Positions 1 to 9,063 of a stretch of 64,000 bases of DNA are shown here, one piece after another. The position numbers were made by a program, and so were the translations under genes. The notes under the pieces were generated by a model. The model was not told the DNA's origin. It saw only the letters and a program-made list of their open reading frames with translations, and made no database searches. The stretch's first letter is position 1; the number at the start of each line of letters is the position of its first letter. Source of the stretch: Halobacteriovorax sp. HLS. Its GTDB lineage: Bacteria; Bdellovibrionota; Bacteriovoracia; Bacteriovoracales; Bacteriovoracaceae. The stretch spans positions 372,001-436,000 of the forward strand of contig NZ_QOCL01000014.1 of assembly GCF_004006665.1 (NCBI RefSeq), written 5' to 3'.

Positions 1-99
1 AGATTTTAAGAAACTCAGTGACTTAGGAATTAACTGCTTATAGAATTCTAACTAATAATAAATTGTCAGAGCTAGATCTTGAATTAATAGGAACATTAT

Positions 100-657
100 A
101 TGAAGAAAAAAAATGCCTTCTTTATAGTATTACTTCTTAATATTGTTTTTATTTTTATCTATTTCTTTATGATTGAATCTGAGAAAAAACTGAGTGAACT
201 GCCTAAGGTCGAACCAGGCTCCATTAACGATCATAATAAAATCATTGATTCAGGACCATTAGAATCAAAAGAAAATACTAATGTCACAAGTTATTGCCTA
301 GAAGAATTTTCAAAAAATAATTTTAAAGAACTAGAAAGAAGTTCAGAACTTCTTTGGAGAAATATACACATAGAAAATCCTTCGGGAATTGTTTATAGAG
401 TTAGATATTTTTATGATGATGGTCCTAACGGTCAATTTAAGAAAACAATTGTCTATAAAGAAAATGATGAAGGATTTCCGCTGATACATAAGAAGTTGGT
501 GGGTTTTAGCGATATAGAAGAGAAGTCTTTACTTAAAAATGGAAAAATAATTTGGGAAGAAAGAGCATTTAATTCTCCAAATGATTTATATTGGCGAGTC
601 ATAAACAATAAAGTTGTTGAATTTAAATCAAAAAATCAAAAACAATGTAATCTATAA
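100..657 (+). CDS. Membrane-anchored hypothetical protein
   Basis: A 185-residue protein I do not recognise. A Lys-rich start is followed by a hydrophobic stretch at about residues 7-25, which should be a single N-terminal membrane anchor or uncleaved signal. The remaining 160 residues are hydrophilic and would lie in the periplasm, with one Cys near residue 66 and one three residues from the C-terminus. The start is supported by AGGA at 89-92, seven bases upstream. No lipobox is seen. No operon partner is evident: the next gene has its own likely promoter at 668-697. Function unknown. Confidence 0.7.
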   Translation: MKKKNAFFIVLLLNIVFIFIYFFMIESEKKLSELPKVEPGSINDHNKIIDSGPLESKENTNVTSYCLEEFSKNNFKELERSSELLWRNIHIENPSGIVYRVRYFYDDGPNGQFKKTIVYKENDEGFPLIHKKLVGFSDIEEKSLLKNGKIIWEERAFNSPNDLYWRVINNKVVEFKSKNQKQCNL

Positions 658-667
658 TTGAGTCACT

Positions 668-697
668 TTGTCAGCCTTTGTGATTAAGTCTTAAAAT
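668..697 (+). promoter_or_regulatory. Sigma-70-type promoter for the golvesin-like lipoprotein
   Basis: TTGTCA at 668-673 and TAAAAT at 692-697 are 18 bases apart, each five of six to the consensus. The gene start at 797 lies about 95 bases downstream. Match by eye only. Confidence 0.4.
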
Positions 698-796
698 TAT
701 CGTGTTTAAAAAAAATTAATATCTAGAAACAAATAAATATAACTTGGCCTATTAATTGCTATGAATATATGTCGATACTATGTGTATGGAGTAGTA

Positions 797-1900
797 ATGA
801 TGTTAAAAAGTTCTAAAGTTAAAATTTTTCTAATGCTAATTCTTTGTTTAGGTGTCTTAACCTCTTGTAAAAGTGATGAAGAGGCCATTGTTGATGCGGT
901 AAATGATCAAATTAATCCACCTGGAAACACTGATCCCATTAAACCTGATCCTACGGATCCGCCAAGTGGTCCTATTTTGGGAAAGAATAGAGTCATTATA
1001 GGAAACTATTTTGACCCCGAATCTCAAAGTCCTAAAAAGGATAGTAAGGGATATTCACAAGAAGGTAATTGGATTCAAAGCTCACTCACAGGCCATAAAA
1101 ATAGTATTTCTAGGTATTCGCTTGAAGCAGATGCAAGAGTTTCATATGAAACTTCTAAATTAGGACAAGATAAATACTGTGTTTCTGTATTTCAAGTTGC
1201 TCATTCTAATTCTGAGTCAGATGTTCTTGTGAAGTTATTTGATGATGGTAATGAGATTTTTTCAAAGAGCATAGACTATAGAGAAGGTGGTGGATGGGTT
1301 CATCTTGGTGAGTTTGATTTTGCTGGAGAAAAAAAATCTCAAGTGACAATTGAACGTGGAGTGTTTTCAAATGGAGGAGCTCTGCGAGCAGATGAAGTAC
1401 GTTTCTCTAGAGTAAAAGATGGTTTTGATTGTTTAGGGAGAAAATTTGCAAATATTAAAAAAGGGAAAGTTTTTGATAATAAATTCGACCCTTCTATTTC
1501 AAAGCCTAAGAGAGACTCAGTTGGTTTAAGAGAAGTTGGAACGTGGTATAAGAGTAGCTTAGCTGGATTTAAGGATAGTATTTCTAGATATTCAAGAGAT
1601 GAAAATGCTTACGTAACCTATTCTGCTAATGTTCAAGAGTCTAGCTATTGTTTAAAGGTTTATCGTGTTACTCACCCAAATAGTGCTTCTAGAGTAAAAA
1701 TACAGGTGATGCAAGAGAGTTTAATAGAAGAGTATTTTTTAGACTACTCTTTGAATGAAGATCAGAAAGGCTGGGTTACTCTTGGCAATGTTAATTTCGA
1801 CACAACAAAACCGGTTGTTGTAAAAATAAGTAAAGATCAAGGTGATAGTGGAGTTCTAAGGTCTGATGCTCTTAGATTTCAAAAAAAGTCTTGTGAATAA
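797..1900 (+). CDS. Lipoprotein with two golvesin-C/xanthan-lyase-like beta domains
   Basis: The start at 797 is chosen over an in-frame ATG at 761 because GGAG at 788-791 sits five bases before it and the protein then opens with a clean lipoprotein signal, lipobox LTSC with Cys24. A Pro/Asp-rich linker follows, then two tandem copies of one domain at roughly residues 63-207 and 220-364. Both copies share an FDP...S opening, an Ile-Ser-Arg-Tyr-Ser motif, a GWV.LG core and a closing LR.D..RF. That pattern matches the golvesin C-terminal/xanthan-lyase accessory domain known from secreted carbohydrate-active enzymes. No catalytic domain is attached, so it is probably a surface or periplasmic binding lipoprotein. 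The ligand is not known. Confidence 0.75.
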   Translation: MMLKSSKVKIFLMLILCLGVLTSCKSDEEAIVDAVNDQINPPGNTDPIKPDPTDPPSGPILGKNRVIIGNYFDPESQSPKKDSKGYSQEGNWIQSSLTGHKNSISRYSLEADARVSYETSKLGQDKYCVSVFQVAHSNSESDVLVKLFDDGNEIFSKSIDYREGGGWVHLGEFDFAGEKKSQVTIERGVFSNGGALRADEVRFSRVKDGFDCLGRKFANIKKGKVFDNKFDPSISKPKRDSVGLREVGTWYKSSLAGFKDSISRYSRDENAYVTYSANVQESSYCLKVYRVTHPNSASRVKIQVMQESLIEEYFLDYSLNEDQKGWVTLGNVNFDTTKPVVVKISKDQGDSGVLRSDALRFQKKSCE

Positions 1901-1986
1901 TATAAATTAGGGAATTTATATAAATATAGTAGGCTAATTGTAAAAATTATTTAAATCTTTTGGTTAGGAAACACTGAGTAGGTTGT

Positions 1987-1992
1987 TATAAT
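1987..1992 (+). promoter_or_regulatory. Extended -10 element directly before a GTG start
   Basis: TGTTATAAT (TG at 1984-1985, TATAAT at 1987-1992) is a perfect extended -10. It ends five bases before the GTG start at 1998, so transcription would begin at or next to the start codon. No Shine-Dalgarno is present at usable distance. This suggests a leaderless mRNA. Confidence 0.45.
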
Positions 1993-1997
1993 TAGCT

Positions 1998-2711
1998 GTG
2001 AAGAAATTAGTATCATTATTATTAATATTTATTTCCAGCTCTTTGTTAGCTCGCCCTATTGAAGTTGTTACTGATCAATATCCTCCTTATATTTATTATG
2101 AAAATGGCAAGCTTGTAGGTATACAAGTTGAAATTCTCTCAGAGGTGATGTCAAAGATAAAAATTGACTACACACTTACTGTATATCCTTGGAAACGATG
2201 TCTTCAATTAATGAAAAATCAAAATGCAGATTTACTACTAGGTGTTATGAAAAATAGTGATCGCGAAGAGTTTATGTTCTTTCCTGATGAGGAAATCGTT
2301 AATGTCTCGAACAAGTTATTTTCTTTAACTAATGAAAAGATAAAAATAAAGAGTAACTTTCAATCTAAGACGATTGGAACAATGAGAGGTTATTACTATA
2401 GTGAAACCTTTATGAGTTATAAATTCTTAAATAAGATGGAAGCGAATTCTCATGAACAACTTCTAGATTTACTCTTTAGAAAGAGAGTTGATTATATTAT
2501 TGGTGCAGAGCTTGTTATTCGTTATGGAGCTAGAAAAAGAGGGCTTCCATATTATGGTCTTAACTATGAGTTTGGAAAGTCCCAAAAACACTACGTAGCT
2601 TCCTCTAAGGGAGATTTGGCAACAAGTATCGTTAAAAGATTTTCTAAGGAATTGAGTAGTTTTAAAAAGACTGAGCGCTATAGAGAATTAATTAAGAAGT
2701 ATACTTTTTAA
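1998..2711 (+). CDS. Periplasmic solute-binding protein, SBP family 3
   Basis: A 237-residue exported protein with a signal peptide of about 18 residues ending in LLARP. The mature part opens IEVVTDQYPPY and continues with a G.L.G.QVEIL segment, the usual first lobe of amino-acid-type (SBP_bac_3) binding proteins. The hinge and second lobe follow (IGTMRGYYYSETF, then a VDYIIGAE segment). No permease or ATPase lies next to it, so it may be an orphan binding or sensing protein rather than part of an ABC importer. The GTG start has no Shine-Dalgarno but lies just behind an extended -10. A strong hairpin at 2718-2739 follows the stop. Confidence 0.8.
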   Translation: MKKLVSLLLIFISSSLLARPIEVVTDQYPPYIYYENGKLVGIQVEILSEVMSKIKIDYTLTVYPWKRCLQLMKNQNADLLLGVMKNSDREEFMFFPDEEIVNVSNKLFSLTNEKIKIKSNFQSKTIGTMRGYYYSETFMSYKFLNKMEANSHEQLLDLLFRKRVDYIIGAELVIRYGARKRGLPYYGLNYEFGKSQKHYVASSKGDLATSIVKRFSKELSSFKKTERYRELIKKYTF

Positions 2712-2739
2712 ATAAAAAAGGCCCTCTTTCGAGGGCCTT
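2711..2739. terminator. Bidirectional terminator between SBP gene and hppA
   Basis: A perfect 9-bp stem (2718-2726 with 2731-2739) and a TTTC loop. The run of A at 2713-2719 gives a U-tract on the minus strand, so it is strongest for the leftward hppA transcript. Rightward it lacks a good U-tract. Confidence 0.85.
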
Positions 2740-2765
2740 AGTACTTATTTAAATCTTATTAAGAG

Positions 2766-4766
2766 TTAAAGTAGTGGAGCGATAACTAGAGCAACAATTG
2801 ACATTAGTTTTACTAGAATGTTCATCGCTGGACCTGAAGTATCTTTGAACGGGTCACCAACAGTGTCACCAGTAACAGCTGCTTTGTGAGCTTCTGTACC
2901 TTTCTTTTCACCTTCGATATGACCTTGCTCAATAGACTTCTTAGCGTTATCCCAAGCACCACCGGCATTTGACATAAATAGTGCTAGAAGAACACCTGTA
3001 CAAGTTGCACCTGCAAGCATTCCACCTAGAGACTCTTTACCTAGGATAAATCCTACAAGAGCAGGAGATATAATAGCTACTAGACCTGGAAGAACCATTT
3101 CTTTTAATGAAGCAGTAGTTGCAATTTCAACACACTTCTCAGTATCTGGCTTACCAGTACCTTCCATAATTCCTGGAATTTCTCTAAATTGTCTTCTAAC
3201 TTCTTCAACCATTAATTGAGCTGCTTTACCAACAGAGTTCATTGTGTTTGCACCAACGAAGAATGGAAGTACACCACCAATAAATAGTCCAATTACAACA
3301 TTAGGATTCATTAGGTTGATTGATTCAAGGTTAACTGCAGATGCGTAAGCAGAGAACATTGCAAGAGCAGTAAGAGCTGCTGAACCAATTGCAAAACCTT
3401 TTCCGATTGCTGCAGTTGTGTTTCCGATTGCATCTAGACCGTCAGTGATTGATCTAACTTCTGGACCTAGTTCAGACATCTCAGCGATACCACCAGCATT
3501 ATCAGAGATTGGACCGTAAGCATCAACTGTCATTGTTACACCAGTTGTTGCAAGCATACCAACTGCTGCAATACCAATTCCGTAAAGACCAGCAAAGTGG
3601 TTAGCGAAATAGATACCAAGACAGATTAAAAGAATAGGGGCCATACAAGAATACATACCAACAGCAATACCAGAGATGATATTTGTTGCTGGACCTGTTT
3701 TACCTGCAAGAGCGATATTTTTAACTGGGTTAAATTCACCAGCAGTATAGTATTCAGTTGCAAAACCAATGAATAGACCAATTAATGATCCAAGAACCAT
3801 TGCATAGAAAGGTCCCATTGCATAAGGAAATACTGTGAATGCCATTTGTTGAACAATGAAGAAAGATCCACCAAATAGACCAACAAGACCTACGATTGGA
3901 GAAAGTCTTAGTGCCCATGCTGGATCAACATTTTTAAGTGCATTCATTGAAAGAATACCAAGAACAGAAGCAATTAAACCAACTGTAATAACTAAAATTG
4001 GAAGAAGGATTGCACCTGTGTTTGCACCTGCAAGAGTAGAACCGATGAACATAGTTGCGATAACTGAACCACAGTATGATTCGAAAATATCTGCACCCAT
4101 TCCAGCAGTATCACCAACGTTGTCACCAACATTGTCCGCAATAGTTGCAGGGTTTCTAGGATCGTCTTCAGGAATACCAGCTTCAACTTTACCAACAAGG
4201 TCAGCACCTACGTCAGCAGCTTTAGTATAGATACCACCACCAACTCTAGCAAAAAGAGCGATAGAAGATGCACCCATGGCAAAACCATTAAGAGCTTCAA
4301 TTGTTGAACCTGTTAGGTACTTGTATGCAACTACGATCCCAATAAGACCAAGAGAAGCAACAGTCATACCCATGACTGATCCACCATAGAAAGCAACAGA
4401 AAGAGCTTTTGCTTGTCCACTTTCAGCAGCAGCTTGAGCTGTTCTAACGTTTGCTTTAGTCGCAGCTTTCATACCAATGAAACCACAAAGCATAGAGATT
4501 AACGCTCCAGCAATGTAAGCAATTGCAGTGTTAGTTCCTAGTTTCATTCCAAGTAGTATTGCAACTACAGCTAGAAATCCAACAAGGATAGTGTATTCCT
4601 TTTTAAGGAACGTCATTGAACCGCTTTCAATTAAGCCAGCGATTTCTGTCATTCTAGCAGTACCTGCAGGTTGTTTAACAATCCACATGTACGTTGCTAT
4701 CGCAAATAAAAAGCCAGCTGCGCCGATAAACGGTGAGTAGGCAAAGAAACTCGTAAGTGATTCCAT
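2766..4766 (-). CDS. hppA: Membrane-bound ion-pumping pyrophosphatase, K+-dependent type
   Basis: An integral membrane pyrophosphatase that couples PPi hydrolysis to export of H+ and/or Na+. The signature [11 protein letters not shown] is at residues 185-195, followed by the acidic metal/PPi-binding stretch with DNVGDNVGD at 211-219. About sixteen membrane helices run through its 666 residues, normal for the family. Around residue 445 the sequence reads [10 protein letters not shown]. The Ala after NTT, instead of Lys, marks the potassium-dependent subfamily (established knowledge). Which ion is pumped cannot be decided from reading alone. I start it at 4766 (MESLTSFF) because this matches family N-termini; an in-frame start at 4808 adds 14 unlikely residues. 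AAGGAG lies upstream, about 10 bases from the ATG. Divergent from murJ. Confidence 0.95.
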   Translation of the reverse strand: MESLTSFFAYSPFIGAAGFLFAIATYMWIVKQPAGTARMTEIAGLIESGSMTFLKKEYTILVGFLAVVAILLGMKLGTNTAIAYIAGALISMLCGFIGMKAATKANVRTAQAAAESGQAKALSVAFYGGSVMGMTVASLGLIGIVVAYKYLTGSTIEALNGFAMGASSIALFARVGGGIYTKAADVGADLVGKVEAGIPEDDPRNPATIADNVGDNVGDTAGMGADIFESYCGSVIATMFIGSTLAGANTGAILLPILVITVGLIASVLGILSMNALKNVDPAWALRLSPIVGLVGLFGGSFFIVQQMAFTVFPYAMGPFYAMVLGSLIGLFIGFATEYYTAGEFNPVKNIALAGKTGPATNIISGIAVGMYSCMAPILLICLGIYFANHFAGLYGIGIAAVGMLATTGVTMTVDAYGPISDNAGGIAEMSELGPEVRSITDGLDAIGNTTAAIGKGFAIGSAALTALAMFSAYASAVNLESINLMNPNVVIGLFIGGVLPFFVGANTMNSVGKAAQLMVEEVRRQFREIPGIMEGTGKPDTEKCVEIATTASLKEMVLPGLVAIISPALVGFILGKESLGGMLAGATCTGVLLALFMSNAGGAWDNAKKSIEQGHIEGEKKGTEAHKAAVTGDTVGDPFKDTSGPAMNILVKLMSIVALVIAPLL

Positions 4767-4848
4767 TTCGAAAAAACTCCTTCTTAAGGTGAAAAAAATT
4801 AATATCAAGCTAATGCTTTATATATTGGTTATTTATCTTTATATTAGT

Positions 4849-4863
4849 TGATAAGAATTATCA
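4849..4863. promoter_or_regulatory. Fur-box-like palindrome between hppA and murJ
   Basis: TGATAAGAATTATCA is an inverted repeat of 6+3+6. It differs from the 7-1-7 Fur core TGATAAT-N-ATTATCA at one defined position. It sits in the shared promoter region of two divergent genes. A chance match is possible in AT-rich DNA. Confidence 0.35.
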
Positions 4864-4928
4864 TATAGCACTAAAAGCGTAAAACACTTTCGTACTATTG
4901 GGGTACAGTATTTTTACTGCGGAGTATT

Positions 4929-6497
4929 ATGTCTAAGGACGGATCGACTAAGAAAGTTTTATTATCTTCTGCGGTTATGGCCGTTGCGACCTTTTCAAGT
5001 CGCATATTAGGGCTTGTACGTGAGCAGGCCATTGCAGCTGTGTTTGGCGCGTCAGGAGTGACTGATGCTTTCACAATTGCTTATAGAGTACCAAATATGT
5101 TGCGAGACCTCTTTGCTGAGGGAGCGTTTTCTTCCGCATTTGTTCCAACCTTTACTGGAGTAAAGCTTAGAAATGAAAAGCTCGCCAAGGGGCTTTTGTG
5201 GTCTATGGCCGCTCTACTTTTTTTGATTACTGCAAGTTTGTCGGCACTAATCATTATCTTTGCTCCAGAAATAATCAAGTCCATTACGAATGAAGTTTTT
5301 AATTCAGATCCAGCAAGATTAGAAATGACAGTTCAGCTCGTAAGAATTATGGCCCCTTTCTTAGTGTTAATTTCATTGGCGGCTTTATTTATGGGAGCGT
5401 TGAATACTTTAAAAGTTTTCTTTGTTCCTTCTTTCGCTCCTGCCTTATTTAATATTGTAATGATAGCGTGTGTCTTCATGCTGCCTGATCGACTTAAGTT
5501 GTGGGGTCATTATCCAGTTCTCTCTTTAGGAATAGGTGTTATTCTAGGTGGATTTGTCCAGATGATTATTCAGGTTCCACTTCTAATTAAAAAGGGTTTT
5601 GGGCCACAGGGACCCTTTAATCTAATCAGTAGCGACTCAAAGGTTATTTTACATAGAATAGGTATTGGCACGATTGGGATAGCTGCCACTCAAATTAATA
5701 TTATTATTACGACAGTTTTAGCGACAAGTACGGTTGTAGGAGCCGTTTCGTGGCTTTCCTTTGCTTTTAGACTCTTTCAGTTTCCAGTAGGAATTCTAAG
5801 TGTCTCAATTGCTGGATCTAACTTGGTTCATTTTAGCGATGCTTGGAAACAAGGTAATAAAGATGTTGCAAAGAATTACTTATCTACGAGCTATAATTTA
5901 TCTTTTTTAACTATCGTTCCAGCTATGGCCTTACTTTTTGCCGTTTCGAAGGAGAGTGTTCATCTCGTTTTTGAAAGAGGTGCCTTTGACTTAAAGGATA
6001 CTCTGATGACAAATGATGCTCTTATGTTCTACCTCGTTGGTCTCCCTTCATATGGGCTGTACAAAATATTTGCTCCAATTTTCTTTACTCTTGATAAGCC
6101 TCATATACCAGTAAGGATCTCTGTCTTTGCAATATTGTGTAATATCGTTTTTTGCGTGTTACTAACTCCTGTTTACGGTTTTTGGATTCTAGCACTTGGT
6201 ACTAGTCTTTCGATGATAATAAATTCGTCTATTCAAGGATTACTTTTAAGAAAATACTTGGAGTTGGAATGGAGCTTCTTTTTTAATCTTAAAATTTTGA
6301 GAATTATTAGCTCGGGTCTCATAACTTATTTTGCAACACAGTATATTTCACAAACTTTCTTTAATTACAGTGATGGATTTATGACTAAATTGACAGTCTT
6401 TTGTGGGGTAGGTCTAGTTGGAGTAGGTTGTTACGTTGTGTCATTAACTATTCTTGGAGAGGGAAGTTTAATCAAGAAAATACTAAGAAGGAAATAA
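4929..6497 (+). CDS. murJ: Lipid II flippase MurJ
   Basis: A 522-residue polytopic membrane protein of the MviN/MurJ family. It moves the lipid-linked peptidoglycan precursor lipid II across the inner membrane. The N-terminus is diagnostic: SRILGLVREQAIAAVFG, then TDAF..AYR.PN..RDLFAEGAFSSAFVPTF. The remaining length carries about 14 hydrophobic segments, as usual. GGAG at 4921-4924 sits four bases before the ATG. It is divergent from hppA across 160 bases that hold a Fur-like palindrome. The next gene downstream has its own good ribosome site 85 bases later and may be co-transcribed. Confidence 0.95.
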   Translation: MSKDGSTKKVLLSSAVMAVATFSSRILGLVREQAIAAVFGASGVTDAFTIAYRVPNMLRDLFAEGAFSSAFVPTFTGVKLRNEKLAKGLLWSMAALLFLITASLSALIIIFAPEIIKSITNEVFNSDPARLEMTVQLVRIMAPFLVLISLAALFMGALNTLKVFFVPSFAPALFNIVMIACVFMLPDRLKLWGHYPVLSLGIGVILGGFVQMIIQVPLLIKKGFGPQGPFNLISSDSKVILHRIGIGTIGIAATQINIIITTVLATSTVVGAVSWLSFAFRLFQFPVGILSVSIAGSNLVHFSDAWKQGNKDVAKNYLSTSYNLSFLTIVPAMALLFAVSKESVHLVFERGAFDLKDTLMTNDALMFYLVGLPSYGLYKIFAPIFFTLDKPHIPVRISVFAILCNIVFCVLLTPVYGFWILALGTSLSMIINSSIQGLLLRKYLELEWSFFFNLKILRIISSGLITYFATQYISQTFFNYSDGFMTKLTVFCGVGLVGVGCYVVSLTILGEGSLIKKILRRK

Positions 6498-6582
6498 TCC
6501 TTCATAAATTTCAATAAGTTTCTTGTTATATACCCTTTTTGTAGGTTAAACTTATTAAGAATATTTGACTCATGGAGTATTA

Positions 6583-7026
6583 ATGAGAACTGATTTTGAA
6601 ACACTCGAAACGTTGGCGAGCTATACTATTGATAGTCTCAAACAACAGAAAATGATTGAGTTTGAAATTGAAAATAGAGCGGCTTTAATCGATGCGATGG
6701 CGACTGAATATGGCGTAAGTTTTGCGACAGATGAAGATGTTAGAGATCAAGCGATTGAAGAAGTTGAAGAAAAAATGGGAGACATGGTTCCTGAAGACAT
6801 CACTGAATCAGAAATGTTTAACCATGCCAGAAAAGAGATAATCAAATCTTTTAACGGTGAAAATATTGGCGGCCTATATCTAGTAGAATCGCTTCACTTA
6901 ATTGCAAATAGAATGACTGAGTTTATGCTTAATTGTGATCTTGTTGAAGATGTATTTGGAACTGATGAAGATATTCATGCCTTTCTTGTAAAGAAGATTA
7001 GAACTTTTTCTCCGAAAAAGAACTAG
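6583..7026 (+). CDS. Small acidic protein, possibly DUF507-like
   Basis: A 147-residue, strongly acidic, all-helical-looking protein without signal or membrane segment. The start at 6583 is preferred to an upstream TTG at 6565 because GGAG at 6574-6577 lies five bases before it. The two halves look weakly alike: each has a helix, then a hydrophobic 'LID'/'LVE' stretch and a TDED acidic turn. This recalls a duplicated DUF507 domain, a family common in delta-proteobacteria. I cannot confirm that by reading and its function is unknown. A clean terminator follows at 7041. Confidence 0.7.
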   Translation: MRTDFETLETLASYTIDSLKQQKMIEFEIENRAALIDAMATEYGVSFATDEDVRDQAIEEVEEKMGDMVPEDITESEMFNHARKEIIKSFNGENIGGLYLVESLHLIANRMTEFMLNCDLVEDVFGTDEDIHAFLVKKIRTFSPKKN

Positions 7027-7040
7027 TTATCTGTTATTTG

Positions 7041-7069
7041 ACCGCTCTTTCTTGAGCGGTATTTTTTCT
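7041..7069 (+). terminator. Intrinsic terminator
   Basis: Stem ACCGCTC (7041-7047) pairs with GAGCGGT (7054-7060) around a six-base loop, followed by ATTTTTT. Confidence 0.9.
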
Positions 7070-7102
7070 CACTTTTTTATTCTTTTTTTCCGATAAGTTT
7101 AT

Positions 7103-8647
7103 GTGCCACATATACTAATTATTCTATTTTTCTTAATTCTATCACCGTCTTCTATTGCCGGAACTAACCTAGGTACGATCACTTCGGTTAAGAATGGGTT
7201 TGCAACTATTAAGGAATGTTCTGTAGCTGAAGAGGTGAGCTTACCTTGTAGGGAAAGAGACTTAGGAGTTCTTAGTGGGATTCTTGATCAGGTTTCAACC
7301 AATCAATGTATCACTTCAAGCGAAAGTTATAAGAATTTGCCCAAGTGTCCACAAGGAGAAGATCAAGTAAAAGGTTTAGATAATACTTATCCTAGTGGAG
7401 GAGTTTTTGTTACTTACCTTGTGGAGAACGCAGGTTTCGTTAAGCACTTAACTCAGCAGTTGCTTGAGGGAGATGAGCTAAGTAAAGTAAATATTGTTAT
7501 TCCACAAAAGTATGCAGCAACTATCTCTGAGCATCCAGATTTAGTTAAGGTAATCAATAATCCTAGAGTGAATGTCATTATATCGAAGACTTCTGTGGCC
7601 ACGAACTTGTGGATGCAAGATTATTTTCAGTTTACGAGCGTTAATGGGAAGCCGGCAATTTATCAACTAGAGCACATAAGAGAGTCTGGAATGTCTCTTG
7701 AGGCTAGGGTTGCCTGTGAGATTGCTAAGAGTTGTAATCTTCCATACTTTATTCCTCCTGATATGGTGAAGGAGAGAAATAAGGATGCTCGCAATATGAA
7801 TGCAGGGGGAAATCTTGAGGTTTTACCTGGTGGAACCTTTTTGAGAGGAGTTCAAAAAAGAGACGGTTATCAAAGGCCAAACTCTTCATGGGGAAGTTTT
7901 GCTGAAACTAAGACTCAGCGAGATCAAGAAGATGCTCTTGAAGATTCTAAAAATAGAGTATTAGACTTAGACATTTCTTTTGTTCAGACTGGGCATATTG
8001 ATGAATTGTTTAACGTTGTTAAGACTAATGCACCAGCTCCTTGCAATTATGCAATACTGGCCTCGGATCCTAAATTGGCCGTAGAAATATTGGAAAAGGA
8101 AGCAGCTAAGAAGAGAGAGATTTCTAAGAATTGTTCTGATTTTGATTATGAGAAATTGAAAAATAAATTTAATAAAGTTAAAGGGTTTTCAAAAACTGAA
8201 CTAGCAAATATTTATGCTTCTCAGTGTATTAATGGGCAAGACGTTAAGAGCTTTGTTTCCTCTAAAGTATTTTCTGTTCTAAAGAGAGTGAATGTTGAAC
8301 AAAGTGATAGTAATTACGATAGGCAAAGAGATAATATTAAAGATTTGGTTAAAGAGCTTAAAAAGACTACTAAGTGTAATGAACCTAAAATAATTTCTGT
8401 ACCTGTTCTTTTTAGAGATGGTTTTTCTTATACGCCTGAGTTAACTAATGGAGTTATTCAAACTCCTGAATCGGGGGCCTCTAGAGCAATTCTTCCAAGA
8501 ACTTACTTTGGACCATTTGATCAGTACATTGAAAAAGAGTTAAAAAAATATGGAGTTGAAACGACTCTAGTAAATGATTTAAATTATCACCTCAATAGTG
8601 GGGAAGTTCATTGTGGTACCAATACAGCAAGAGTGTGCCATGAGTAG
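7103..8647 (+). CDS. Secreted protein-arginine deiminase (PAD)-like enzyme
   Basis: A 514-residue exported protein with a signal peptide ending near residue 19 (SIAG). The three sequence blocks that make up the active site of vertebrate PAD enzymes are all present and in order. WMQD gives Asp173, TGHIDE gives His298 and Asp300, and GEVHCGTN gives Cys504 close to the C-terminus. In PADs these residues convert protein arginine to citrulline, usually with calcium. A NAGGNLEVLPGG segment precedes the His-Asp pair, as the GNLEVSPP stretch does in PADs. The protein differs from the unrelated Porphyromonas enzyme. It has only the catalytic domain plus an N-terminal region of about 90 residues rich in Cys. 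The GTG start at 7103 has no Shine-Dalgarno; CCGATAA ends seven bases upstream. The following gene overlaps its stop. Substrate and calcium need are not known. Confidence 0.8.
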   Translation: MPHILIILFFLILSPSSIAGTNLGTITSVKNGFATIKECSVAEEVSLPCRERDLGVLSGILDQVSTNQCITSSESYKNLPKCPQGEDQVKGLDNTYPSGGVFVTYLVENAGFVKHLTQQLLEGDELSKVNIVIPQKYAATISEHPDLVKVINNPRVNVIISKTSVATNLWMQDYFQFTSVNGKPAIYQLEHIRESGMSLEARVACEIAKSCNLPYFIPPDMVKERNKDARNMNAGGNLEVLPGGTFLRGVQKRDGYQRPNSSWGSFAETKTQRDQEDALEDSKNRVLDLDISFVQTGHIDELFNVVKTNAPAPCNYAILASDPKLAVEILEKEAAKKREISKNCSDFDYEKLKNKFNKVKGFSKTELANIYASQCINGQDVKSFVSSKVFSVLKRVNVEQSDSNYDRQRDNIKDLVKELKKTTKCNEPKIISVPVLFRDGFSYTPELTNGVIQTPESGASRAILPRTYFGPFDQYIEKELKKYGVETTLVNDLNYHLNSGEVHCGTNTARVCHE

Positions 8648-9062
8648 ATTAATACTAGCTTGTTTAATTTTTATTTCATCTTTATCTGCTAAAGAATACT
8701 TTGGTGGAGAGATAAAAGTTTCTGATACCAATAAGGCGAGCTTTACTTTATATACTCAAAATGACGATTATTTTTTGCAAGTATTTTTCAAAGAGAGTTC
8801 TGTAAAGTGTGACTTTAAAGTGAGAAAAATATCTGCTCCTGCTTGGTTAAAAGGAAGAAATGGAGTGATTCAGGCAGATGAGACTGGTTGTTCATTTCAA
8901 TTAAAAAATAAGACTCTAGAAAATTTTTGGAATGATGTCGTTACAATTGATATGGCCTATTACTTTACTGATAAAAGTAATCTTAGAGCTGATGTGACTA
9001 TAAATTCGCTGAAGAAAACGACTAAAGCCGCTGCATACTTTACCTTAAAGCCTCAAGAATAA
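8640..9062 (+). CDS. Small exported protein coupled to the PAD-like gene
   Basis: A 140-residue protein with a signal peptide (MSRLILACLIFISSLSA, cleavage probably before KEYFGG). Its ATG at 8640 lies inside the last codons of the PAD-like gene, sharing ATGAGTAG, so translation is probably coupled. Mature protein: a beta-rich-looking domain with two Cys that could form a disulfide. No family recognised. The context suggests a partner, chaperone or substrate of the PAD-like enzyme; this is inference. A longer in-frame start at 8598 is less likely because it would bury the signal peptide. Confidence 0.7.
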   Translation: MSRLILACLIFISSLSAKEYFGGEIKVSDTNKASFTLYTQNDDYFLQVFFKESSVKCDFKVRKISAPAWLKGRNGVIQADETGCSFQLKNKTLENFWNDVVTIDMAYYFTDKSNLRADVTINSLKKTTKAAAYFTLKPQE

Positions 9063-9063
9063 T

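Noticed and set aside
1-43. A 14-codon open frame ending in TAG at 41-43, possibly the end of a gene upstream of the window
   Set aside because: Too short to tell from chance; other frames stop earlier but no protein identity can be given.
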